Source: Castellaniella hirudinis (GTDB lineage: Bacteria; Pseudomonadota; Gammaproteobacteria; Burkholderiales; Burkholderiaceae_B). From it: a stretch of DNA of 64,000 nucleotides. The translations under genes were made by a program, and so were the position numbers. The DNA lies in NCBI RefSeq assembly GCF_042651965.1, contig NZ_JBHSDY010000003.1:1-64000 (forward strand), read 5' to 3'. The first letter of the stretch is position 1. Each line of letters begins with the position of its first letter. Shown here piece after piece: positions 25,373-35,545 of this stretch. A model generated the notes under the pieces. The model worked only from the letters and a program-made list of their open reading frames with translations, was not told the DNA's origin and did no database searches.

Positions 25373-26554
25373 CTATAAGCGGTCCCGCCGGTCCCCGCGC
25401 GTGAAACCCAACAGGGGCGCATCCAGGCCGCGGCCGACGGCCAGGACCTTGAACAGTTCGCCCATCTCGGCTTCGGACAGCAGTATGTTCAGGGCGGTCA
25501 ACTGGCGCGCGCGTTGCGCCGGGTCGTCGCCGGGGGCGTGGATCAGATCGGTCAGGCCGGCGTTCATCAGGAAGCGCGCCTGGGACGTGTAGCCCATGAC
25601 GTCCAGCCCGCCGTCCAGCGCGGCATCGGCCATGGCGGTGAAATCCACGTGGGCGGTGATGTCCTGCAGGCCGGCCAGGATCAGCGCCTGGTCGTGGGCG
25701 TGGTGGCGGAAATGGCACATCAGCGTGCCGCGCAGGCGCTGGGGGTGGTAGTACTCGGCCTGCGGAAAACCGTAGTCGATCAGCAGGGCGGCGCCGCGTT
25801 GCAGCCAGCGGCCCAGGTCGCGCACCCAGGCCTCGGCCTGTGGATTCATTTCCGACTGATAGCCGGGCAGGGCGGGCATGCGGGCGGCCAGGGCCGCCGC
25901 CGTGGGCGGGGGCGCTTCGCGTGTCGCCCAGCGGAAGGGGGCGACGGCCTCGGGGCGGGCGTCCAGGGCGACGCCCAGCAGTTCCGGCGTGCCGGCGGCG
26001 TTCCAGCGGAACAGGACGGCGGGCATGGCGTCCAGGACCTCGTTGGCCACCACGCAGCCGCTGAAGGCCGTCGGCAGCGCATCCAGCCAGCGCACGCGGC
26101 CGGCATGGTCCGACAGGCGCTCGCGCTGGCGGGCGCGCAGGTCGGCGGACAGTTCCAGGATCTCGTATTCGACTTCGAAGCCCAGGTCTTGCAGGGCGGG
26201 AATCAGCGCGGCGGCCAGCGCGCCCGATCCGGCGCCGAATTCCAGGACGCGGGCGGACCCGCAGGCCTCCAGCACCTGGGCGACCTGACGCGCCAGCGCG
26301 CGGCCGAACAAGGGACTGGTTTCCGGCGCGGTGGTGAAATCGCCGTCGCGGTGGAATTTGGTGCTGCCGGCGCTGTAATAGCCCAGGCCGGGCGCGTACA
26401 GGGCGGCTTCCATCCAGCGCTCGAACGGCAGCCAGCCGCCGGCATCACGGATGCGCTCCGCGAGCATGGCCTGGACGAGGGCGCCATGAGCGCGCGCGTC
26501 GTCGTCGGCTTGCGGCAGGCCGGAGGGGATATGGACGGTGGGCAGTTCGATCAT
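25373..26554 (-). CDS. SAM-dependent methyltransferase of the MidA/NDUFAF7 family
   Basis: A 393-residue protein of the DUF185 family. Typical blocks are GGWLPFERWMEAALYAPGLG (with GYYSAG following), FTTAPETSPLFGRALARQ, the SAM motif VLEFGAGSGALAAAL, and VANEVLDAMP. Eukaryotic NDUFAF7 methylates an arginine of a complex I subunit; the bacterial role is not established. I used ATG 26554 (MIELPTVHI); the longer frame extends through a perfect intergenic inverted repeat and has no family similarity. It is convergent with the upstream autotransporter gene. Confidence 0.85.
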   Translation of the reverse strand: MIELPTVHIPSGLPQADDDARAHGALVQAMLAERIRDAGGWLPFERWMEAALYAPGLGYYSAGSTKFHRDGDFTTAPETSPLFGRALARQVAQVLEACGSARVLEFGAGSGALAAALIPALQDLGFEVEYEILELSADLRARQRERLSDHAGRVRWLDALPTAFSGCVVANEVLDAMPAVLFRWNAAGTPELLGVALDARPEAVAPFRWATREAPPPTAAALAARMPALPGYQSEMNPQAEAWVRDLGRWLQRGAALLIDYGFPQAEYYHPQRLRGTLMCHFRHHAHDQALILAGLQDITAHVDFTAMADAALDGGLDVMGYTSQARFLMNAGLTDLIHAPGDDPAQRARQLTALNILLSEAEMGELFKVLAVGRGLDAPLLGFTRGDRRDRL

Positions 26555-26568
26555 GGGACGAGGCGGGA

Positions 26569-26599
26569 CATAGGACAGTCCCCTACGGACTGTCCTATG
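26569..26599. repeat. Perfect 13-bp intergenic inverted repeat
   Basis: CATAGGACAGTCC at 26569-26581 and its exact reverse complement at 26587-26599 flank the 5-base loop CCTAC. It lies 15 bases upstream of the MidA-like start. The compact high-identity arms resemble REP-type or small mobile palindromes. No second copy was noticed in the window. Confidence 0.6.
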
Positions 26600-26651
26600 C
26601 CGGACGAGTCGGAGCCGCTTGCAAGCGGCGACGCGGGGGGAGTGCTTACGA

Positions 26652-26688
26652 CTATAAAACAAAAGCCCCGGCATGTTAGTGCCGGGGC
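26652..26688 (-). terminator. Rho-independent terminator of the RNA helicase gene
   Basis: On the minus strand, GCCCCGGCA pairs with TGCCGGGGC around a 6-base loop (26665-26688), followed by TTTTGTTTTA. It begins 23 bases after the helicase stop, a textbook intrinsic terminator. Confidence 0.88.
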
Positions 26689-26711
26689 AGTGAGGCGATC
26701 AGATCACCAGA

Positions 26712-28421
26712 TCAAGCAAACCGAGGGCGCGACGCACGGGGCTGGTCCTGGCGGTCCTGCCGCTTGAAGGACGGCTTGGAACCGGCCTTGTGGGCGGGGC
26801 GGGCGGCGCGCGGCGCGTCGCCGTCACGGCTTTGGCGCGGGCCGGCGCCGTGAGGCGCGCGGTCGGCCTTGGGGTGGAAAGGGCGGCCTTCGCCGCGTTC
26901 CGGACGGGCAAAAGCCGGCTTGTCCTGTTCCCAGGGTTTGCGGGCGCGGGCCGGGCGCGTATCACCGTCGGCCTCTTGCTGCCAGGGTTTGCGGGCGTAG
27001 GCCGGGCGGCCCTCGCCGCGTTCCTGGCGGGCGAACGGCTTGTCCTGTTCCCAGGGCTTGCGGGCGTGGGCCGGGCGGGCATTGCCGTCGGCGCGGGCCT
27101 CTTGTTCCCAGGGCTTGCGCGGCGCACGCGCCGGGCGGGTGTCGTCGCCGGCCAGGGCGTCTTGCTGCCAGGGCTTGCGACCGCGCGGGGCGCCGCCGGA
27201 GGGGCCGTCCTTGTGCCAGGGCTTGCCGCCTTGCGGGCGGGCGCCCCGGGCGGGTCGGTCCTTGTAGGTGGGCCGCACGGAACGCTGCGGCTCCAGGCCG
27301 GGGATGGTTTCCATGGGGATCGCCTGACCGATGAAGTGCTCGATGCGGCGGACCTTGTGGCGCTCGGCATGCACGGCCAGGGTGATGGCCTGACCGTCGC
27401 GGCCGGCGCGGCCGGTGCGGCCGATGCGGTGCACGTAGTCTTCGGCCTGCAGGGGCAGGTCGTAGTTCACGGCGTGGCTGATGGTCTGCACGTCGATGCC
27501 TCGCGCGGCGACGTCGGTGGCGACCAGCACGCGCACCTGGCCCTTTTGCATCAGGCCCAGGGTGCGGGTGCGCTGGCGCTGGTTCATGTCGCCGTGCAGG
27601 GCGGCGGCGGCGAAGCCTTCGTCGGACAGATGATCGGCCAGATCGTCGGCGCCGCGCTTGGTGGCGGTAAAGACGATGGCCTGATCCAGGCTGGCGTCGC
27701 GCAGCAGGTGGTCCAGCAGGCGCAGCTTGTGGGCCTTGTCGTCGGCGTACAGCAGGTGCTGCGTGATGTTGGTGTGCTTCTGGCGGTGGGTGGTGATCTC
27801 GATGCGCTGCGGTTCGCGCATCAGATTGGCCGCCAGGTGGGCGACCGTGCCGTCCAGCGTGGCCGAGAACAGCAGCGTCTGGCGCTCGTCCGGCGTGCTG
27901 CGGACGATGGTCTCGATGTCTTCGATGAAGCCCATGTCCAGCATGCGGTCGGCCTCGTCCAGCACCAGGGTCTGAACGGTGGACAGGTTCACGCGGCGCG
28001 CTTCCAGGTGGTCGATCAGGCGGCCCGGGGTGGCGACCAGCACGTCCACGCGGCGCGACAGGGACTTGATCTGGGCGCCGTAGGGCATGCCGCCGACCAC
28101 GGTGGCGATGCGCAGGCCGTCGATCTGCTTGCCGTAGGAACGGGCCGCGTCAGCGACTTGCATGGCGAGTTCGCGCGTGGGCGTCAGGACCAGGACCTGA
28201 ACGCCGCGGCCGCCCGCACCGGCGCGGTGGCTCAGGTGTTGCAGGGCGGGCAGCATGAAGGCGGCGGTCTTGCCGCTGCCGGTCTGCGAGGACACCATCA
28301 GGTCATGGCCGGCCAGCGCTTGCGGGATGGCGGCGGATTGAACGGAGGTGGGGGTGTCGATGCCGAGGTCGCGCAGAGCGGCCACGAGCTGGGGGCCGAG
28401 CCCCAGGGAGTCGAAGGACAT
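26712..28421 (-). CDS. DEAD-box ATP-dependent RNA helicase (RhlE-like) with a repetitive basic tail
   Basis: A 569-residue protein. The core (residues 1-375) has the Q motif, SSQTGSGKTAAF (Walker A), PTRELAMQV, TPGRLIDHL, DEAD within LDEADRMLDMGF, SAT, and HRIGRTGRAG (motif VI). It unwinds structured RNA in ribosome assembly, decay or cold adaptation. The last 190 residues are disordered-looking, rich in R, K, P, A and G, with six KPW-(E/Q/H)-(Q/K)-(D/E) units about 16-21 residues apart. Such tails bind RNA, but this repeat is unusual. ATG 28421 (MSFDSLGL) is chosen over an upstream extension with no helicase similarity. A strong terminator follows. Confidence 0.9.
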   Translation of the reverse strand: MSFDSLGLGPQLVAALRDLGIDTPTSVQSAAIPQALAGHDLMVSSQTGSGKTAAFMLPALQHLSHRAGAGGRGVQVLVLTPTRELAMQVADAARSYGKQIDGLRIATVVGGMPYGAQIKSLSRRVDVLVATPGRLIDHLEARRVNLSTVQTLVLDEADRMLDMGFIEDIETIVRSTPDERQTLLFSATLDGTVAHLAANLMREPQRIEITTHRQKHTNITQHLLYADDKAHKLRLLDHLLRDASLDQAIVFTATKRGADDLADHLSDEGFAAAALHGDMNQRQRTRTLGLMQKGQVRVLVATDVAARGIDVQTISHAVNYDLPLQAEDYVHRIGRTGRAGRDGQAITLAVHAERHKVRRIEHFIGQAIPMETIPGLEPQRSVRPTYKDRPARGARPQGGKPWHKDGPSGGAPRGRKPWQQDALAGDDTRPARAPRKPWEQEARADGNARPAHARKPWEQDKPFARQERGEGRPAYARKPWQQEADGDTRPARARKPWEQDKPAFARPERGEGRPFHPKADRAPHGAGPRQSRDGDAPRAARPAHKAGSKPSFKRQDRQDQPRASRPRFA

Positions 28422-28782
28422 AGGTTTCCTTGCGCCCGTGAAGACGGGCGATATGCCGCGGGGAACGAATCGGATGTCCCCGCCGGGTTGCTGTCGCGGA
28501 TGTCTGCCGGACAGAATCAGTCGCATGCGCCGACCGAATCAACCCAAACGGCACGTCAAGCGTGAAACCGAGGTCAGAAGGTCAGAAAACAAGCAATCCG
28601 GCAGTTTGGCATAGGGATTTCCCTAAGTCAATACCGCCAGGGCAGATTATTGCATTTTGCGGGATTGTGTTGGATTGATGCTGAAATCGGCGAGAATTTT
28701 TTCGATTCGGCTTGTTTCAGTCTGTTAGTCTAGCCGCTGCATAGGCTTATTTGTTTTAGGCATCAAGAATTGAGTCCGCATC
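28422..28782. other. Divergent intergenic region between helicase and MHYT kinase
   Basis: This 361-base stretch holds no convincing gene. It contains an exact tandem 8-mer, GGTCAGAA at 28572-28579 and 28580-28587, a TAGGGA-TT-TCCCTA dyad at 28612-28625, and an AT-rich segment (28630-28780) that likely carries the kinase promoter. The long helicase-side leader would suit cold-shock control, which the sequence alone cannot show. Confidence 0.4.
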
Positions 28783-31779
28783 ATGACGCTTGCTGATTTC
28801 TTCGTCACCGGCACCGAGTCCGGCGAGCTGATCCAGGGCACCTGGCAGCCCGGCCTGGTCCTGCTGTCCGTCGCGGTGCCGATCTTTCTGTCGATGATGG
28901 CGCTGCAGACCTCGCACATCGCCCGCAGCACCCGCAGCCATTTCTATCGACACGTCGCCATCGGCACCGGCGCCGTCGCCCTGGGGGGCGGGATCTGGAC
29001 CATGCATTTCATCGGCATGATGGCGTTCCATCTGCCGGTGCCCATGGTGTATCGCACGGACATCACCCTGGTGTCCCTGTTGCCGGGCCTGGTGGCCTCG
29101 TGGACGGCCTTGTGGATGCTGACGCAGCGCGAGCCGACCGGCTGGCCCCTGGTCCTCGGGGGCGGGGTGGTGGGCGCGGGCATCGGCACCATGCACTACA
29201 CCGGCATGGCGGCCATGGACACGCCTCTGGAGATGCGCTACGACCCGCTGCTGTTCGGCCTGTCCATCGTCGTGGCGGTGGTGCTGGCGATGCTGGCGCT
29301 GTGGATCCGCTTCGGCTTGCGCCGCACGCCCTTGTCGCGGCGGGCGCGGTTCATGCTCAGCGGCGTGATCATGGGCGTGGCGATTGCCGGGATGCATTAC
29401 ACCGGCATGGCGGCCGCGCGGTTCTACGGTGTGCTGAGCGCGACGCACACCGAGCACGGCGTCTGGCTGGGCACGTCCTGGGCGTCTCTGGGGCTGGCGT
29501 CCATCAGCCTGACCGTGGCGGTGCTGGTCACGTCCTTGAACGGTCTGATCCGCACCCGTGAACTGTACCGCGAGGTCGGCGAAAGCCAGTCGCGCCTGCA
29601 GGGCATCCTGGACACGGCCGTAGACGCCATCATCACCATCGACGGCTTCGGCATCGTGCAGGAGTTCAGCCATTCGGCCGAGCGCCTGTTCGGCTATCAG
29701 GCCGGGGAAGTGATCGGGCACAACATCAAGATGCTGATGCCCGACCCTTATCATTCCGAGCACGACGGCTATCTGAAGCGCTACCGCGAGACCGGGGTGC
29801 CGCACATCATCGGCCAGGGCCGCGAGGTCATCGGGCGGCGCAAGGACGGCAGCCTGGTGCCGGTGCGCCTGGCCGTCGGCCGCGTGCCCATGCCCAATCA
29901 GGAACAATTGTTCGTCGGCATGCTGACCGACATCAGTGACAAGCAGGCGATGGAGGCCTCGCTGCGCGAAACGGCCGAGCGCGCCGAGCAGGCCGCCGCG
30001 GCCAAGGGCCACTTCCTGGCCAATATGAGTCACGAGATCCGCACGCCGATGAATTCCATCATCGGCTTCACCGACCTGCTGCTGCAGACCGATCTGGCGC
30101 CTGCCCAGCGCGGCCACTTGAATACCATCCGCCAGTCCTCGCGCAATCTGCTGCGGCTGCTCAACGACATTCTGGACACGTCCAAAATGGATAGCGGGCG
30201 GCTGGAGCTGGAAAACCGCGATTTTTCGCTCAAGGCCCTGGCGATGCAGATCGAGTCCTCGCTGCGTCTGGGCGCCCATGCCCGGGGGCTGCGCCTGACG
30301 ACCCAGTACGCGGACGACATGCCGGAATACTTCAAAGGCGACACCTTGCGCCTGTTGCAGGTGCTGACCAATCTGGTGGGCAACGCGATCAAGTTCACCG
30401 AGACCGGCGGGGTGGACGTGCTGTTCTCCCGGGAGGGCGGCGTGGTGCATGTGCAGGTGCGCGACACGGGCATCGGCATGAGCCCCGCGCAGGCCCGGGC
30501 CATCTTCGACCCCTTCACTCAGGCCGACGCTTCGATCAGCCGGCGCTTCGGCGGCACGGGGCTGGGCACGACGATCGCCCGCCAGTTGGTGGAGGCCATG
30601 AAGGGACGCGTCGAAGTCGAAAGCGAGCCCGGCCGGGGCAGCACCTTCCATGTGTGGCTGCCGCTCGAACTGGGCGAGGCGCTCGATGAGCCGCAGTCCT
30701 CGGGCGAGGCCCCGCAACTGCCGCCCCTGCGCGTACTGATCGCCGACGACGTGGAGCAGAACCTGGAACTGCTGACGCTGGTGCTGCAGTCCGGCGGGCA
30801 TGCGGTGGAAGCCGCCCGCGACGGCGAACAGGCCGTGGAACTGTTTTTGGCCGGCAGCTTCGATGTGGTCCTGATGGACGTGCACATGCCGCGCGTCGAC
30901 GGCCTGCAGGCGACCCGCCTGATCCGTCAGCATGAGCGTACCCAGGGGCTGGGGTCCACGCCGGTCATCGCCCTGACGGCCAGTGTGATGGCCAACGATC
31001 GGCGTGAGGCGCGGCAGGCCGGCATGAGCGGCTTCGCCGTCAAGCCCCTGGATATTCCCCGGCTGTACGAGGAGATCGCCCGGGTGCTGGAAGGCCGGCC
31101 CGAGGCCGCCGGCGGCCCGATGGCGGCCGGCCGTGCGGCAGTCGCGGCGATCGACTGGGACCGCGGCGTGGCGCTCTGGGGCGACCGGACGCGGCTGGCC
31201 GACCGGATTCTGGCCTTCCTGGACGAGGCGCCGGACAAATACCCCTTGCCCGATCTGGGCGAGGATGCCGATCTCGAGGCGCTGCTGTTCAGTCTGCACG
31301 GCTTGCGCGGCGCGTCGGGCAATCTGGCCTTGATGGCCCTGTCGCAGCAGGCGGGCGAACTGGAAGACCTGGGGCGGTCGTCGGGACCGCTTGCCAGTGT
31401 GCTGGGGCGCCTGCCGCATCTGCGCGCTTTGATGGGCGCCGCGCGCCAGGAAGCCAAAATGGCGCTCAGGAACGCCGCCGCCGCGCCTGGAGCGGTGTCC
31501 GCCGCTGAGCCGGCAGGCGCCGCGGGAGGGCAGGCGCCGCAGTCGGTTTCGGATGCCGGCCTGGAAGCGGCCGTGGCGACGCTGCGGGCCGTGCTGGCCG
31601 GCAACGAACTGGATGATGCCGCGCTGGACGTCGTCTGCGCCGGGCTGGCCGAGCGGGGCGGTCGCGCCCAGGCCCAGGCCTTGCGCACCGCCATCGACGC
31701 GTTTGAGTTCGAACGGGCCGGCGAACTGCTGGAGTCCATTCCGGCGGAAACCGTTCTGCGCGCCGGGCAGCCGCACTGA
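28783..31779 (+). CDS. MHYT-PAS hybrid sensor histidine kinase with receiver and Hpt-like domains
   Basis: A 998-residue inner-membrane kinase. Residues 1-250 form a seven-helix MHYT sensor with three motifs: MHFIGM (74), MHYTGM (137) and MHYTGM (204). MHYT domains are proposed to bind copper and sense O2, CO or NO. A PAS domain (about 265-385), HisKA with phospho-accepting H417 (MSHEIRTPMN), HATPase (NLVGNAIKF, DTGIGM, GGTGLGT), a receiver with D699 (LMDVHMP) and a C-terminal Hpt-like helix bundle with H839 (LHGLRG) follow. A four-step phosphorelay within one chain is possible. The HD-GYP regulator gene starts 29 bases downstream and is the probable output. Confidence 0.92.
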   Translation: MTLADFFVTGTESGELIQGTWQPGLVLLSVAVPIFLSMMALQTSHIARSTRSHFYRHVAIGTGAVALGGGIWTMHFIGMMAFHLPVPMVYRTDITLVSLLPGLVASWTALWMLTQREPTGWPLVLGGGVVGAGIGTMHYTGMAAMDTPLEMRYDPLLFGLSIVVAVVLAMLALWIRFGLRRTPLSRRARFMLSGVIMGVAIAGMHYTGMAAARFYGVLSATHTEHGVWLGTSWASLGLASISLTVAVLVTSLNGLIRTRELYREVGESQSRLQGILDTAVDAIITIDGFGIVQEFSHSAERLFGYQAGEVIGHNIKMLMPDPYHSEHDGYLKRYRETGVPHIIGQGREVIGRRKDGSLVPVRLAVGRVPMPNQEQLFVGMLTDISDKQAMEASLRETAERAEQAAAAKGHFLANMSHEIRTPMNSIIGFTDLLLQTDLAPAQRGHLNTIRQSSRNLLRLLNDILDTSKMDSGRLELENRDFSLKALAMQIESSLRLGAHARGLRLTTQYADDMPEYFKGDTLRLLQVLTNLVGNAIKFTETGGVDVLFSREGGVVHVQVRDTGIGMSPAQARAIFDPFTQADASISRRFGGTGLGTTIARQLVEAMKGRVEVESEPGRGSTFHVWLPLELGEALDEPQSSGEAPQLPPLRVLIADDVEQNLELLTLVLQSGGHAVEAARDGEQAVELFLAGSFDVVLMDVHMPRVDGLQATRLIRQHERTQGLGSTPVIALTASVMANDRREARQAGMSGFAVKPLDIPRLYEEIARVLEGRPEAAGGPMAAGRAAVAAIDWDRGVALWGDRTRLADRILAFLDEAPDKYPLPDLGEDADLEALLFSLHGLRGASGNLALMALSQQAGELEDLGRSSGPLASVLGRLPHLRALMGAARQEAKMALRNAAAAPGAVSAAEPAGAAGGQAPQSVSDAGLEAAVATLRAVLAGNELDDAALDVVCAGLAERGGRAQAQALRTAIDAFEFERAGELLESIPAETVLRAGQPH

Positions 31780-31808
31780 ACCCTGATCCGATCACAAGGG
31801 ACTCCTCG

Positions 31809-32834
31809 ATGGATGACAAGAAGGACGTGCGCCGCACAGTGCTGTTGGTGGACGATGAATCGACCAATCTGCAGGTGCTGCGGCATACCCTGCAGGGGCA
31901 ATACCGCCTGCTGTTCGCCAAGGACGGCCCCACGGCGCTGTCGCTGGTGCGCAAAGAGCGGCCCGACCTGATTCTGCTGGACATCATGATGCCGGGCATG
32001 TCGGGCTACGAGGTCTGCGAGACCTTGAAGCGCGACGAGGGCACGCGCGCCATTCCGGTGATCTTCGTGACGGCGCTCAGTCAGGGCGCCGATGAGCACA
32101 AGGGGCTGGAGCTGGGCGCGGTGGACTACATCACCAAGCCCTTCAACCCGCCGGTGGTGCAGGCCCGGGTGCGGACCCATCTGTCCCTGGTGCAGGCCGG
32201 GGAAGTCCTGGAAACCCGTTTGCAGATCATCCGTTGCCTGGGTGCGGCGGCGGAATACCGCGACAACGAGACCGGCCTGCACATCGTGCGCATGAGCCAT
32301 TACGCCTGGCGCCTGGCGCGCGAGGTCGGCTACAGCGAAGAAGCGGCCGACGAACTGCTGCACGCCGCGCCCATGCATGACGTGGGCAAGATCGGCATTC
32401 CCGATGCCGTGCTGCTCAAGCCCGGCAAGCTGGATGCGGCGGAATGGGCGATCATGCGCCAGCACACCGTGATCGGCGCCAAGATCATCGGCGAACACCG
32501 GTCCGGCCTGCTGCGGCTGGCCGCCACGATCGCCCTGCGCCATCACGAGAAATGGGACGGCAGCGGTTATCCGGACGGTCTGGCGGGCGAGGACATTCCC
32601 CATGCCGCGCGCATCATCGCGCTGGTCGATGTGTTCGACGCCCTGACCAGCGTGCGGCCCTACAAGCCGGCCTGGCCCATCGACGATGCCGTGGCGCTCA
32701 TCCGCAAAGAAAGCGGCCGCCATTTCGATCCCGAACTGGTCGAGGCGTTCTTGCGCTGCCTGCCGGACATCCTGGAATTCCGCGATCGCTGGGCGGATGA
32801 GCCGGAGACGCCCGAGGTGGAACAGATCCGCTGA
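31809..32834 (+). CDS. Response regulator with HD-GYP c-di-GMP phosphodiesterase domain
   Basis: A 341-residue RpfG-type protein. The receiver (residues 10-130) has the phospho-acceptor D58 in LLDIMMPG and K-containing TKPFNPP. The HD-GYP domain carries H190-D191 (MHDVGKIGIPD) and H245-H246 in HHEKWDGSGYPDGL, all metal-binding residues for cleaving cyclic di-GMP. It follows the MHYT hybrid kinase with a GGGACTCC spacer and is likely its phosphorylation target, linking a gas or redox cue to biofilm or motility behaviour. A palindrome at 32840-32857 (ATCCGCCCG and its mirror) lies after the stop and may terminate transcription. Confidence 0.92.
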   Translation: MDDKKDVRRTVLLVDDESTNLQVLRHTLQGQYRLLFAKDGPTALSLVRKERPDLILLDIMMPGMSGYEVCETLKRDEGTRAIPVIFVTALSQGADEHKGLELGAVDYITKPFNPPVVQARVRTHLSLVQAGEVLETRLQIIRCLGAAAEYRDNETGLHIVRMSHYAWRLAREVGYSEEAADELLHAAPMHDVGKIGIPDAVLLKPGKLDAAEWAIMRQHTVIGAKIIGEHRSGLLRLAATIALRHHEKWDGSGYPDGLAGEDIPHAARIIALVDVFDALTSVRPYKPAWPIDDAVALIRKESGRHFDPELVEAFLRCLPDILEFRDRWADEPETPEVEQIR

Positions 32835-32892
32835 GGCGGATCCGCCCGCGGGCGGATGACGCCGTGGGTTCGCCCGCAGGCGTACCCGTCCT

Positions 32893-33366
32893 TCAGGGGG
32901 ACAGCGGGATCCGGGTATCGAACTTGCTGCGCCGCGTCGCAAAGAAACTGCGCACGTTGCGCACGCGCGGATCGCCCGTCAGGCGACGCAGCGCCAGGGC
33001 CTGATAGGCCGCCATGTCCGCCACCAGGGCGACCAGCACGAAATCCGGTCCGCTGCTGACCCGGTAGCATTGCTGGATGGCCGGTTCGGCCAGCAGCCGG
33101 GCTTCGAAGTCGTCGGCCTGTGCGGCCGCCTGGGCGTCCAGCGTGACTTCGATCAGGACCGTCAGGGCCGCGCCCATCAGGGCGGGGTCCAGGATCGCCA
33201 CCCGCCGCTGGATGATGCCGGCTTTCGTCAGGCGGCGCACCCGCCGCAGGCAGGTCGGCGGCGAGGCGTGCACGCGCGCGGCCAGATCCTGGTTGCTGAG
33301 CGCACCGTCCTGTTGCAGCAGGTCTAGGATGCGGCGGTCCAGGTCGTCGAGTTCGGGCATCGGCAT
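32893..33366 (-). CDS. Lrp/AsnC family transcriptional regulator
   Basis: A 157-residue regulator. The N-terminal helix-turn-helix (LDRRILDLLQQDGALSNQDLA then SPPTCLRRVRRL) is classic Lrp; the C-terminal RAM domain should bind an amino acid and drive octamer assembly. Start ATG 33366 (MPMPELDD) has GGAAA nine bases upstream; 33387 and 33360 are alternatives. It diverges from glmS across an AT-rich region that holds three evenly spaced palindromes, so autoregulation and control of glmS are both likely. Confidence 0.9.
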   Translation of the reverse strand: MPMPELDDLDRRILDLLQQDGALSNQDLAARVHASPPTCLRRVRRLTKAGIIQRRVAILDPALMGAALTVLIEVTLDAQAAAQADDFEARLLAEPAIQQCYRVSSGPDFVLVALVADMAAYQALALRRLTGDPRVRNVRSFFATRRSKFDTRIPLSP

Positions 33367-33454
33367 GAGGATGTTTCCGGGATGCAAGCACTGTGAGGAA
33401 GGGCGAGCAAAATCACGGCTGATCTGCTCGATTCAAACCATAAAAATATCTTGA

Positions 33455-33528
33455 ATGAAATTAAATTTCATGATCAATACGTAATGAAATTATATTTCAT
33501 ATTAAAAAGAAAATAGAAATCAAATTTC
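33455..33528. promoter_or_regulatory. Array of three AT-rich palindromes, candidate Lrp-family operators
   Basis: ATGAAATTAAATTTCAT (33455-33471), ATGAAATTATATTTCAT (33484-33500) and the partial GAAATCAAATTTC (33516-33528) share the half-site GAAAT. Centres are 29 and 30 bases apart, close to three helical turns, as expected for wrapping around an Lrp octamer. The array lies between the divergent Lrp and glmS genes and stands out sharply from the GC-rich surroundings. Confidence 0.7.
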
Positions 33529-33638
33529 CACCATGCCAGTCCACAATAGCGCAAAACCGGGCGGTCTTCGCCGCCGGACTCGCCGCCAGGCCGGGCACCC
33601 GTCCGGCGGCGCTTCTTACCGAACCAGGAGTATTTCCC

Positions 33639-35471
<1,833 letters not shown>

Positions 35472-35545
35472 GGGGCAGGCCGGTCGGGAACGCCCGCAGG
35501 CGTATGCTGTCAACTGGATGGATTTGCTGAATAGATGATCCCAGC

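Noticed and set aside
26790..27240. Periodic DNA in the helicase tail as a CRISPR array
   Set aside because: The repeats are degenerate, codon-phased and encode KPW units inside a continuous reading frame; there are no exact repeats with unique spacers.
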